A stretch of 64,000 bases of DNA from Paratinospora sagittata (lineage: Eukaryota; Streptophyta; Magnoliopsida; Ranunculales; Menispermaceae): contig CM069592.1 in the NCBI GenBank assembly GCA_035771175.1, positions 41,170,623 through 41,234,622 of the forward strand. Direction: 5' to 3'. Each line of letters begins with the position of its first letter. Position 1 is the first letter of the stretch. The notes beneath the pieces were generated by a model. That model was not told the origin of the DNA. It did no database searches and saw only the letters and a program-made list of their open reading frames with translations. This document shows, piece by piece, positions 22,129-32,200 of the stretch. A program made the translations under genes and the position numbers.

Positions 22129-24422
22129 ATGGATCCGGATCCATCTGATCCTTCTAGCCTATACATGCAGGATAGACATAGATCATCTATTGTGTGGGAC
22201 GAGCCAATACGTTTTTCCTGGCAATATATATTTGTTTATCTGTAAAATAAATATCGTACTAGTCAATTTTGTTTAACTTTGATTGTATGTCTATTGTGAT
22301 CTTAAACAGGTTGGCCATCATATGCGTGTTAGGCGTCATGATGCATCCCTACACCGTAATATGCCTATCCATAGTATGCTCATTCAACCTCTACAACAAG
22401 CGAGTTTCTATGGAGTGGCTCGAGTAGGGTTTATTACACTTGATTGGCAGTTGATTATTGCCTTTGTTGAAAGGTGGAGACCAGAGACTCATACTTTCCA
22501 TCTGTCCCATGGAGAGTGCACCATTACACTTCAGGATGTAGAGGTACAGTTGGGACTTCCGGTTGATGGTCTACTTGTGACGGGGTCTACTCAACATGAC
22601 CGATTTGATGTATGTGAGGAGTTGTTGGGCTTCAGACCCACCTGACCACAAATGAAAGGTGGGAAAGTTGAAGATAAGTGCGTTGGCACAGATGATTCCC
22701 CGACCAGGTCCTACTGATGACGAGTTGGGTATGTATGATCAAGATGATCCTAACGATGATTTTTATCCACTTCCAGACATCGACCAAGTGGCGGTCCAAC
22801 GATATGCGCGGTCGTATATTTTGCAGCTGATAAGAGGATGCCTATTTTCTGATAAATCAAACAATTTAGTCCATTTGATGTTTCTCCCACTATTAGCTGA
22901 CTTCAAGACGACTGGAAAATATAGTTGGGGTAGTGCATATCTAGCTTGGTTATATCGAGAGTTGTGTCATGCAACATATGGGGATCCACACGAGATTTCT
23001 GGACCATTGATATTATTACAGTTGTGGGCATGGGATAGATTCCCACATATTGCACCTCAGCGGCGTATGCATTTCAATTTTAATGACATTGTGTCCGTGG
23101 ACCAGGTTATACTACCAGAAGGACCACTTGGGACGAGGTTATATCTTCGTTCTTCTTGGAGCAAATTTGTTTTGAACAAATATTTATGTTTTATTTGTTT
23201 TCATGAATTAATAAATATTTAGGTGGAGAGATATGTTTGCAATAACAAAAGTTTCTACACATGTGCTGCCACAATACCGGGACGCATTGGACATCCAACT
23301 TCAAGACCAGGTAACGAATATAATATAATTTTAGTAAAGTTAAAAAATCTTACTCATGTTCTAAATATTGTTATGTTTTTCAGTGTTAGGTAATATGGGA
23401 ACCATATGAGGTTGATGACGTCCTAAGCATGTTGCCCATGGTTTATCAGCGATATCATTTTGTTTGACGGAGTAGGTTACCACTCATATGCTTTCATATT
23501 GTGGAATGACACTTTCCCGATAGAATCCTTCAACAATTTGGTATGAGACAGTCTATCCCAGCCTCTTGTGACACAGAGCGATCTCTTCACGAGATTACTT
23601 TATGCACCTCTTCGTCAGCAAATTGGGCTACATACCTTCGGAGGTACATAGAGATTTGGAATCGTCGGCATGAGTTTGTTGCTATCGGTCCTAGGATTGA
23701 AAATTTTGCCGATTACTATGATGTGGAGTATATGCAGTGGTACCGCCAAATTACTCGACGATCTATTAGTCGACGAGGTGCACTTTTTTATTATCTTGTA
23801 AGTTAGTAACGATCTATCATTTGTTTTACTTTACTATTTTATTGAAATATACTTAATGATTGATAATGGGAAAATTATGTTCTTAGGCAATTGAGGTGGA
23901 CCAGATGTATAGCCATGTGGGTCCAACTGGGGATCCATTTATTCGATCCATGTGCTCTAACTTCATGGAGGCTATGCAGCTGGATCGTCGAGTGCACGGG
24001 GTGGTACATCATACAGACCCGAAACCTTTCACTCTAGTAGATAGGGGCATTAATTTTGATGATATCGCGTCTCACCTGCAGATGATGTACATGTGGATCG
24101 CGGGGGTGGACGTGGTCGTCCACGACAAGAATGAGGATGAAGACGGGGGCAGGGTCGAGGACGTAAACGACATGAGAGTGATGTTGATGCTGATGTTCAG
24201 GCTAAGGAGTCATTGCCTTCTTCCCCTTTACATGAGAGTCAGGCTGAGGAGTCATTGCATCCCCCTTTACATGACAGTCAAGGTCATGAGCCACACGTGT
24301 TTGAAGATCCTTCGCAACTTATTAATGAAGGTCCTTCCGAACAAATTCAAGATCCTCCACAACTACAAGTGTTTCGTAGAAATCCACGTCGAAGAAGAGT
24401 TTGTACTTGGTGTCGATCATAA
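22129..24422 (+). pseudogene. Plant mobile domain (PMD, MAIN/MAIL-like) gene carried by the MULE
   Basis: Candidate start ATG at 22,129 (MDPDPSDPSSLYMQDRHRSS). The PMD follows in pieces: 22,310-22,643 (GFITLDWQLIIAFVERWRPE, CTITLQDVEVQLGLPVDG), 22,660-23,140 in a shifted frame (ARSYILQLIRGCLFSDKSNN, LADFKTTGKYSWGSAYLAWL, LQLWAWDRFPHIAP), 23,390-23,800 (WEPYEVDDVLSMLP) and 23,885-24,422 with an Arg-rich end (RRNPRRRRVCTWC). Introns are likely around 22,211-22,309, 23,140-23,220 and 23,805-23,886. At least one frameshift near 22,640 and another near 24,200 break it. PMD proteins act in transposon silencing and genome stability in Arabidopsis; the role in a MULE is unknown. The domain call is strong, gene structure approximate. 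Confidence 0.75.
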
Positions 24423-24587
24423 CATATGATCTTTGTTGTTATGTACAAACATTATTGTAGTTACTATTGATTCGATTAAATAGATAGAATTTAATGCTTA
24501 TAATTTTTGAGTATTTAGTGCCTTAAACTTTTCGATGCCCATGTTTGGTTTTCACATGTGAGTATTTAGTTCCTTAAATTAAGTTAG

Positions 24588-25110
24588 GAATAAAGGCCTT
24601 TAGTAATTTTAAAATTTGGTGGGGGGTAAAAAACTCATCAGGAGTCCGGTGCAGGGTGCGGCCGCCTAAGACAGCTGGGGGGCACTAATTAGGACGTGCT
24701 GGAGGTGGTTTCATGAAAAAATTCTCAGCGGATAGCCTCCGGTGGCCTTAAACAGCTTATAATAGGAATAAAGACCTTTTGTAGTTTTAAAATTTGGTGG
24801 GGAGGTGAAAAATTCACCGGGAGTCCGGTGCGGGGTGCGACTGCCTAGGACAGCTGGGGGCACTAATTGGGACGTATTAGAGGTTGTTTCATGAAAAAAT
24901 TCTCAGCGGCTAGCCCACGGTGCCCTTAAACAACTTATTTATATTATAAGCTGTTTAAGTAGTTTTAAAATCTAGTGAGGGGGTCAAAAATTCACCAGAA
25001 ATCTGGTGCGGGTTGCGGCCTCCTAGGACAACTGAGGGACACTAATTGGGACGTGCTAGAGGTGGTTTCATGAAAAAATTCTCAGCAGATAGCCCGCGGT
25101 GGTATTAAAA
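24588..25110 (+). repeat. Tandem repeat of about 178 bp, 3 units
   Basis: Three copies near 24,588, 24,766 and 24,945 share TTTTAAAATTTGGTGGGG, GTCCGGTGCAGGGTGCG, GACAGCTGGGGGGCACTAAT, GGACGTGCT(G/A)GAGGTGGTTT and CATGAAAAAATTCTCAGCGG. They are GC-richer than their surroundings and lie between the PMD gene and the right MULE end. No ORF is conserved across the units. Confidence 0.85.
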
Positions 25111-25158
25111 ACATGATTTTTTTTTTGCTTGATTTTTTTTTTAATTTTTTATCATGAC

Positions 25159-25276
25159 GCCCATTCAAGGGGCGTCATGTTAAAAACAATTAAATTTTTT
25201 TTTTCATGTGAGTACCGCCCATTGAATGGGCGACATACAACAATTTTTTTTTAAACATGACGCCCCTCGAATGGGC
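25159..25276. repeat. Right subterminal palindrome cluster, 3 sites
   Basis: Cores at 25159-25173 (GCCCATTCAAGGGGC), 25217-25231 (GCCCATTGAATGGGC) and 25262-25276 (GCCCCTCGAATGGGC), mirrored by three sites in the left end. Bases beside the cores (GACGCCC...GGGCGTCAT) extend the symmetry. Confidence 0.8.
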
Positions 25277-25321
25277 GTCATTGCGCTAATTTTTTTTTTT
25301 TAAAATCTACGTGGACAATAT

Positions 25322-25367
25322 GGGCAATATTTGGACAGCTTAACGTCCTAGCTGTCCAAATGTTGCC
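25322..25367. repeat. Hairpin in right MULE end
   Basis: GGGCAATATTTGGACAGCTT and CTAGCTGTCCAAATGTTGCC form a stem of about 18 bp, the counterpart of the left hairpin. Confidence 0.75.
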
Positions 25368-25489
25368 TAGATGTGGATATAATATATTTTTGTGCCTATT
25401 TTGAGTTATTTTTGTCAAAAATCACGCCTATTTTTGTCAAAAATCCTCGGGTTTTCTTTGTTGAGTAATATGTTGTTTGTTTACGTCAA

Positions 25490-25497
<8 letters not shown>

Positions 25498-25536
<39 letters not shown>
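25498..25536. repeat. (AT)n microsatellite
   Basis: A dinucleotide run of about 38 bases just outside the right MULE end, followed directly by the 53-bp sequence also present left of the element. Confidence 0.9.
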
Positions 25537-25537
<1 letters not shown>

Positions 25538-25699
25538 CATTATACTATAATACAAAGTCGGAAGAGTTTTGGTTTTGTTGAGTTTTCCATATTTGTTACC
25601 ATGAATCTAAACTAATATGAAATTTTAAGGCTATGGAGATCTATGGCAATGACGTAGGAGGAAGATCAGGTTCACAAAATTGGAGAGGAGGGTAAAGTT

Positions 25700-26010
25700 G
25701 GAGGTGAGGCTAATTTTTAAAGTGTTTGTATGCTTCGGTTTTGAATCCTAAACCGATCCATAATGAGAGTTTTCAAATCAACTATGAATCAGGTTTCGAG
25801 GACGACTAAACCAATGATTTTCAAAGAAATAGGGGAGAATATCTTTATTGTGCAATTGAAAACATAATCTACAAGAAGAAAGTACTCGATGGAGAACCAT
25901 GGCATTTTGACAAATCATTGGTTGTTCTCACTGATGTAGAAGGGTTGAGGCAAACTTCAAAGGTGGAGATGGTATTGGTAAAATTTTGGATACATGTTTA
26001 TGATCTACTG
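25700..26010 (+). mobile_element. LINE ORF1 remnant (DUF4283-like)
   Basis: Plus-strand frame contains VLDGEPWHFDKSLVVLTDVE followed by VEMVLVKFWIHVYDL, the pattern of the DUF4283 region in ORF1 proteins of plant L1 LINEs. Frameshifts and stops flank it. Isolated fragment. Confidence 0.55.
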
Positions 26011-26054
26011 ATCTGCGATTAGGTTATCATCAATTGAGAACTCTGGAAAAGGAT

Positions 26055-26660
26055 GTGTCAATGACAACTTTCATGACAAGATATGGTTATTATGGTAATG
26101 CCTTTTGGTTTAACCAATGCACTAGTCATGTTCACGGACTTGATGTAGAGGGTGTTCAAACCATATCTTGACTATTTCATCATAGTCTTTACTAATAATA
26201 TACTCATTTATTCTAAAACTCGAGAGGAGCATGAACAACACCTTGAGATTACACTGCAAACACCTAGAAAACACAAAAGTGTGCGTCAAGCTCAATAAAT
26301 GTGAGTTTTAGATAAATGAAGTGAAATTTTTGGGTCATATGGTAAGTACAGATGATATCTCTATTGATTCTGCGAATATTGAGGCAATTATTAATTGGCC
26401 AAGATCGACCACAGTGACAAAAATTAGAAGTTTTTTGGGTTTAGTTGGATATTAAAAAAAAATTGTGGAGGGATTTTCAAGAATGGCTGCTCGACTCACT
26501 AAATTTACTCAAAAGAACATTCCTTTTGTGTGGATTGTCGCTTATGAGGAGGCTTTCACATGAAAAAAAAAAAGTTGACTATTGCACCAATGTTAGTACT
26601 TCCAGACCTTAGGAAAGAGTTGGTGGTTGTAGAGTTTGTAGGTCGACTGCAACGGCTTGC
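26055..26660 (+). mobile_element. Ty3/gypsy reverse transcriptase remnant
   Basis: Combining frames gives the order of a gypsy reverse transcriptase: FMTRYG, MPFGLTNALVMFTD-like, RVFKPYLDYFIIVFTNNILI (catalytic YxDD replaced by TNN), REEHEQHLEI, KLNKCEF, EVKFLGHMVS and SFLGLVGY, with the beginning of the RNase H connection (APMLVLPDL). At least three frameshifts and missing catalytic residues show it is long dead. No LTR was seen nearby. Confidence 0.7.
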
Positions 26661-26683
26661 TCATTTGTGTTAACAACGTTTGA

Positions 26684-26867
26684 AGGCTCCATTTGGTATA
26701 ACTTTTACAAATGTGATGTTTTTTGAGAAGTGTTTGTAAAGAAAACATTTTTTTTTTAGTTTGGTGAGCAAACTTTTTTAAATAGCAGAAAAACTGTGTT
26801 TACCAGCAATTTGACTAACAACAAATATTGCCAAGAGCTTCCAAACTAAAAGTACCAAATGTCGCGG
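26684..26867. mobile_element. Possible hAT-type MITE
   Basis: GGCTCCATTTGGTATAACTT at the left and AAAAGTACCAAATGTCGC at the right are imperfect inverted repeats around an AT-rich centre. The CCATTTGGTA type of end is common in plant hAT MITEs. Target duplication not resolved. Confidence 0.4.
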
Positions 26868-27252
26868 CGAAGACCATAAATTAAAAGACTAGGGACCGAA
26901 TTCTAATTTATAAAATTTATGAGGTAGGTGTAACAAAAAAGGAAGTGTTTAAATGACTATAACATCCTTGACCACTTTGTAAAGCCTCGAAGGAGATTGC
27001 ATCAGAGCACTTAGGCATCACTCGATTCACAGAAAGGGGAAGGCTCTTTGCGACCTTATTATTCTAGTTTCTCCGTATCCTGTCCACCAATTGTGCAGTT
27101 TGTGCGCTGCCGTAGGATCAGAGGACAGTGGAGGAATCAAATGACATCCAGCAGTGGAGTCGATCTCTCGCGTCTCGCTTTCGATGATCGATGGTCTCTG
27201 TTTTGGTTTCCGTCCTTGTTTTAGCGTCAGAAAGAGTGCGAGAGAAAAAGAG
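26868..27252 (+). promoter_or_regulatory. 5' flank and leader of the importin gene
   Basis: Sequence becomes richer in GC toward 27,000-27,250 without transposon features, as expected of a promoter and leader. An in-frame ATG at 27,184 would add 23 residues before the family start, and an out-of-frame ATG at 27,191 opens a 62-codon frame overlapping the main start. Neither a TATA box nor a start site is assignable. Confidence 0.4.
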
Positions 27253-29193
27253 ATGGAACTGCAAATCAAGGTGGCACATGCGATTCACGTCCTTAACCAC
27301 GATACTCAGTCGTGCAACCGCGTTGCTGCCAATCAATGGCTCGTGCAGTTTCAGCAGACAGACGCCGCTTGGGAGGTAGCTACTTCGATCCTCACCTCCG
27401 ATCAATCCTACCTCATCGACTTCGAAGTCCAGTTCTTTGCTGCACAAATTCTAAAGCGAAAGGTGCTTCTTCACTCAGCTTTACCACTCTTATTTATTTA
27501 TTTTGCCTGTTTTTATTCGAACGTTCGCTTTCACCGTGTTTTATTAGTGCATCCTCCTGCGCCTTATTTATCACTGCAATTTTGTTTTTTGATTGTCTAC
27601 GAAACATTTGCAAGGTTACATATCATTAGATTGTTGGTCGGACGAAGGTGGACAGATAATGCGATTTTCCAAGTGCGATATTATCATTTCTGTGTGTTAA
27701 TTCTGGTGCCTGCTTTTGAATATGTTTAATGCAACACATAAAATTACATGGAAATCTCTCATAAAATCAAACTTGAAGTACACAGAGATGCTAAACTGAG
27801 GAGGAGAATCACGATGAGGCCATATAGGTGAATTTCAGGAAATTACACTACTACTTTTTTTTTTCTGGTTAAAATGTTTCATTGATATAGGTACTCTATT
27901 AAACACTTGCCAACCACTTACTTAAACCCTTTCGTACTTCAATCCCCTTCTCCTTACATGTTTTTTTTTTGCTTGTTTTTTGTTTGCACACTTGGACATA
28001 CTCATTTGTGTAGACAATGTTGTTGATTTTGTTGTAAGTCTAAATATTTGAAACTGTAATGAATCAAGACCTCAAGCTTATCACTGGCGTGTTGATTACT
28101 TGGTTTCGGTGAAATTATAACAAGCTTAACGTAGTTGCACAACTGTAAATTTTTTCACTTTCTTTTCCTACCAAGGTTTCTACTCTCTAAATAAGTTTAT
28201 TTGTGTTGCTGTTCTAGTATTTATTCCTTTTTCTTGCCAATTGTATCTTCTATCTTCTATGTACTTACTCGTTTTTCTATTTATTTTCCTTTTGAGTGAA
28301 ATCCTGGTGACATCCCAAGATGTGTTGAATTGTATTGTTATTCAGATCCAAAAAGAAGGCTATTACTTGCTCGTGGGAAATAAGGATGCTCTGCTAAATG
28401 CTCTTCTTCTAGCTGCAAAAAAATTTAGTTTGGGTCCTCCGCAGGTTTTGTATCTCTTGAGCCACTTGCTTTGGTAGTACTGACAAGAATCAATAAAAAA
28501 ATCGTGTGAATGCCTTTCTCACTTTGCTGTTCTATTTGGTAGAAAGAGGTGGATATTGATTGGAATCCTTTTCTTTACTACAGCTCCTAACCCAAATATG
28601 CCTTGCGCTGTCGGCACTTTTACTTTGTTCAGTAGAACATAGAGAACCTATTGAGCAATTATTTTCCAGTCTCCAGAATCTGCAAAGCCAGGATAATGGT
28701 GATGTTGCTGTGCTGGAGATGCTTACTGTTCTCCCGGAAGAAGTCGTCGATGATCAAAATTTTGATTGTAACATTAGCTCAACTCTTAGATTCCAGTATG
28801 GCCAAGAGGTTGTGATCTTTTCCCTAATCCTTTATTTGCTATCATACCTCTGCATGCTCAGAAGCATCTTTTATTTACTTTCTTTCCCTTTCTTCTGGAC
28901 TGTTTTTAGTTTTTATTGTCATCTGCTCTCTGTTTGATGCCTCCTCTTTTGTCTGAAACAGCTGCTTTCACATTCTCCTAAAGTTCTTGAATTCCTACTA
29001 GGCCAATCTGAGCAAAAGATTGCTAATGGGATTGAAATGCATGAAAGGAACAGGAAAATTTTGCGATGTTTGCTTAGTTGGGTAAGAGGTTTTAATGGTT
29101 GACTAGTTAGTCTAGTTTTGCATGCAGTAGTAGTAGACTTTATTTATTTTGCGAGAGTCATTGTAGGATTACTGCCTCTTAATCAAGTTATTG

Positions 29194-29234
<41 letters not shown>

Positions 29235-32200
29235 TGGGGGGAGGGGGATAGAGATTAAGTTTCTATATTTTCAATTTCCATTGATATATTGATTACTAGC
29301 GTTAACTGTTGCATGGTTAATGTTATTCATATGAGATTGAGATATGGAAGAAATTTGACAGGTTTCATGCGACCAATGCGTTTAATGCTATCTTTTACAC
29401 TTTTCTCTCTCTCTCTCTCTCTCTCCTTTTTTTTTCTTTTTTGTTGTTGTGGGGTGGGGGGAGGGGATGAAATATTAAGCCAAAGCGGTATGGAAACAGC
29501 GTCATCTCGATGCATATGCATTTAATGTTGCCACAATGTGCTACTATATTGAAGATTTGAATGTATCTCAGGTCCGTGTGGGGTGCTTCTCCGAGATTCC
29601 TCCCTTATCAATTCAAACACATCCACTTCTCAATTTTGTTTTCAAGTCTTTGCAGGTGCTTGTCTAACATTATCTATTATTTAATTTTAATTGTTTATTT
29701 AGTTTTTATCTACGGTTGATTATTGATCAATGGTTAAATGTAGGCGTCATCCTCATTTGGCTTGGCTGTTGAAGTTCTCATCGAGCTTGTAAGTCGACAT
29801 GAGGTATGGGTGTTTGCATGGATCCTGATTAGTCTAAAAGTTACATCACTTAAAATGCGCAAATCACTTTGAACTTAGGATACTAATTTATTTATGTAGA
29901 TTACACAAACTATCATCATTGTAGTGTACTTAATGTTTCTGTTGAGGCTCATACGCTCTTTTTTATGTTTACTCAATAAGAGTTGCTTGTTCCTTTTGTG
30001 TTATGGTCTTGATAGTCACTTTTTCTCTTAGCAGAAACAAGGCCTCTGTTAAATACAGACTGATTAATATTTCATGTTGAAACTTTGAATGTTCAAAGAA
30101 ACAATCTGTGAATGTTATTTAACTTGCAAGGGGATTATAGTTGATTCCACTATTAGGCTTATGCAACCACGTAACAAATCTGTCAAGCACCTTGTCCTCC
30201 ACTATTGTATTGTAGAAATTTGCATTTTCTTTTTCCCTCTGTTCAGAATCCCTTGGACTACACTGGGATGCTAGTGTCTTATTCGACTGTTTACTCTTGT
30301 GGTCTCTTCTGACACTGCTTGCCTGGAATGTGGTTGCATTTTGTGGAGTTTGAGTAATTTGAAAGGAAAGAAATGAGAATCTCCGAGGAGTAGAGTTAGA
30401 GGAAGACTTTTAAGGATTTTATTTTATTTTTTTCTTTTTTAAAGCTATTAGCTATAAACAGCCTTGTGTTTGAAATTTATGATATACAAAACTTCTTTTT
30501 TTTTTTTTTAAAGAGATGAACTTAATCCGCATTTGTCTCATTTGCTTTTCAATTTCCTTGCTTTATAGGGGCTACCCCAGGTTTTGTTATACAGGGTTCA
30601 GTTTCTTAAAGAAGCACTACTTATGCCCGCTCTTGCCAGTGGAGATGAGAAAGTAATTGGGGGTCTTGCATGCTTGATGTCAGAAATTGGGCAGGCAGTA
30701 AGATTATGATCTTCTTGGAGTTTGAGACTATACTTAAATGCCATTATTTTTCTATGATGCTGTGAATGGATGATAAGTAGCCTTTGTTGATGAAATATTA
30801 ATGAATGAAGCATCTTTGTTGGTGCTACATTAAAAATAGAAATTACTTGAACTGTTTTTATTTATTATTTATTATTTTTTTATATTTGATGCTATGTTTT
30901 AGGCTCCGACTTTGATTGTAGAAGCGAGTTCAGAGGCACTTGTTCTTGCAGATGCACTATTGAGGTCATTTCTAAACTTTTTTTTTTGGCTGTAAATTAA
31001 ATGTTGCAGTTGGTTAATCCAAAGCCTTATTCAATTAATGAATAATTACATGCAGGAAGATATACAATGCCTTTTTTTGAGGATCTGTAAGAAAAATAAG
31101 ACCTTATAAACATCTTTTAAAATTTGTGAAGCATAATTGAGACAATTTACCTATGTGAGGCAAGATGTAACCTTAATGTAGTATGAGATCTAGGCCTTAT
31201 TTTTCTTTTATAAATACGTTAAATTTTAAAAAAAAAAATCTAAATATTGTTAGTAATAAATGAATAAACATCTAAACTTAGCGAAAATATAGAGCATTTT
31301 TATGCATGTGTTGAGAACTCTAGTGATTTCTCTTACTTGTCCTAATTGTTAAAAGCATTACTAAAAACAAAATAAGCGCATATCATATGTCAGGTTTTTC
31401 TCAATTTCAAGATTTTTTAAGTATTAAAAAAAGCAATGATAAAGTTAGCAAATATATTAGATATTTAACTCTTTCCCAATTTTTGCCATTTTTTTTGCAA
31501 CATTTTAAAAAAAAGTCAATGCATGTTGTAATTAGAATCATTTGACTAAATCTTTTAAATTTTTATGCAAGCATTTGTATCATTGTTAATGAGCTTAAAA
31601 ATATATTAATAGGAATGGCCTTTCTGGAGGGCGAATGAGAAATTTTTTACCCGTGAATGAGCAAAGGCTTTATTTTCTCCTAAATAAGAGAGAATCAATC
31701 CTTAAAAACTATAAGAATTGATTTTGCTGTCTACAAACTATAACCTGTTAAATACTAATAAAAGACACAAAAATGTAATGTGGTTCTGCTCCAAGGCCTA
31801 CGCCCACGGGAGAAGAGAGGAAATATTTTCTTATGCTTGATGAAGTCTTAATGGAGGGACACCATATATATATATACATACAGGGCTATGCACACATATA
31901 GCTATAATTATAATTTTAGTAACTGCTAAATAAAACGACTACTAAAATTATCATCTTTCCTTAAAAGAAATAAATTCTTAAAGGAAATAAATCCTTAAAG
32001 GAAATAAATCCTTAAAGGAGATAAATCCCACAGATTTTGCTCTTCTCCACAACACTCCCCCTCAAGCTGGTGAATAAAGGTTTACCATTCCCAGCTTGGA
32101 CACATTTGCTTGAAATGCAGTATGGTTTAACCCTTTAGTGAGCACATCGGCGAGCTGATTATAGGTAGACACATATGGAGTACAGATCAGCCCACTATCA

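Larger units (their letters stand above)
16313..25446 (+). mobile_element. MULE (Mutator-like DNA transposon) carrying transposase and PMD genes
   Basis: About 9.1 kb. The ends are long imperfect inverted repeats: TTTGACAAAAATAG with CACATCTAGGCAACATTTGG on the left, and CCAAATGTTGCCTAGATGTG with CTATTTTTGTCAAA on the right. Each end has an internal hairpin and three palindromes of type GCCCATTSAATGGGC. Inside are a MuDR-type transposase pseudogene and a plant mobile domain gene, both plus strand, and a fold-back insertion at 20,224. A 9-bp target duplication could not be fixed, so the exact ends are uncertain by several bases. The element is dead through stops, frameshifts and the insertion. 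Confidence 0.8.

Noticed and set aside
16564..25276. CRISPR-like short palindromic repeats
   Set aside because: Only three per end, irregular spacing, no spacers, and in a plant transposon.
16304..25455. 9-bp target duplication of the MULE
   Set aside because: Several end placements were tried and none gave matching 9-mers; ends may be eroded.
29289..29525. ORF spanning a (CT)n run in importin intron 4
   Set aside because: Low-complexity translation within an intron whose borders are well supported by flanking exons.
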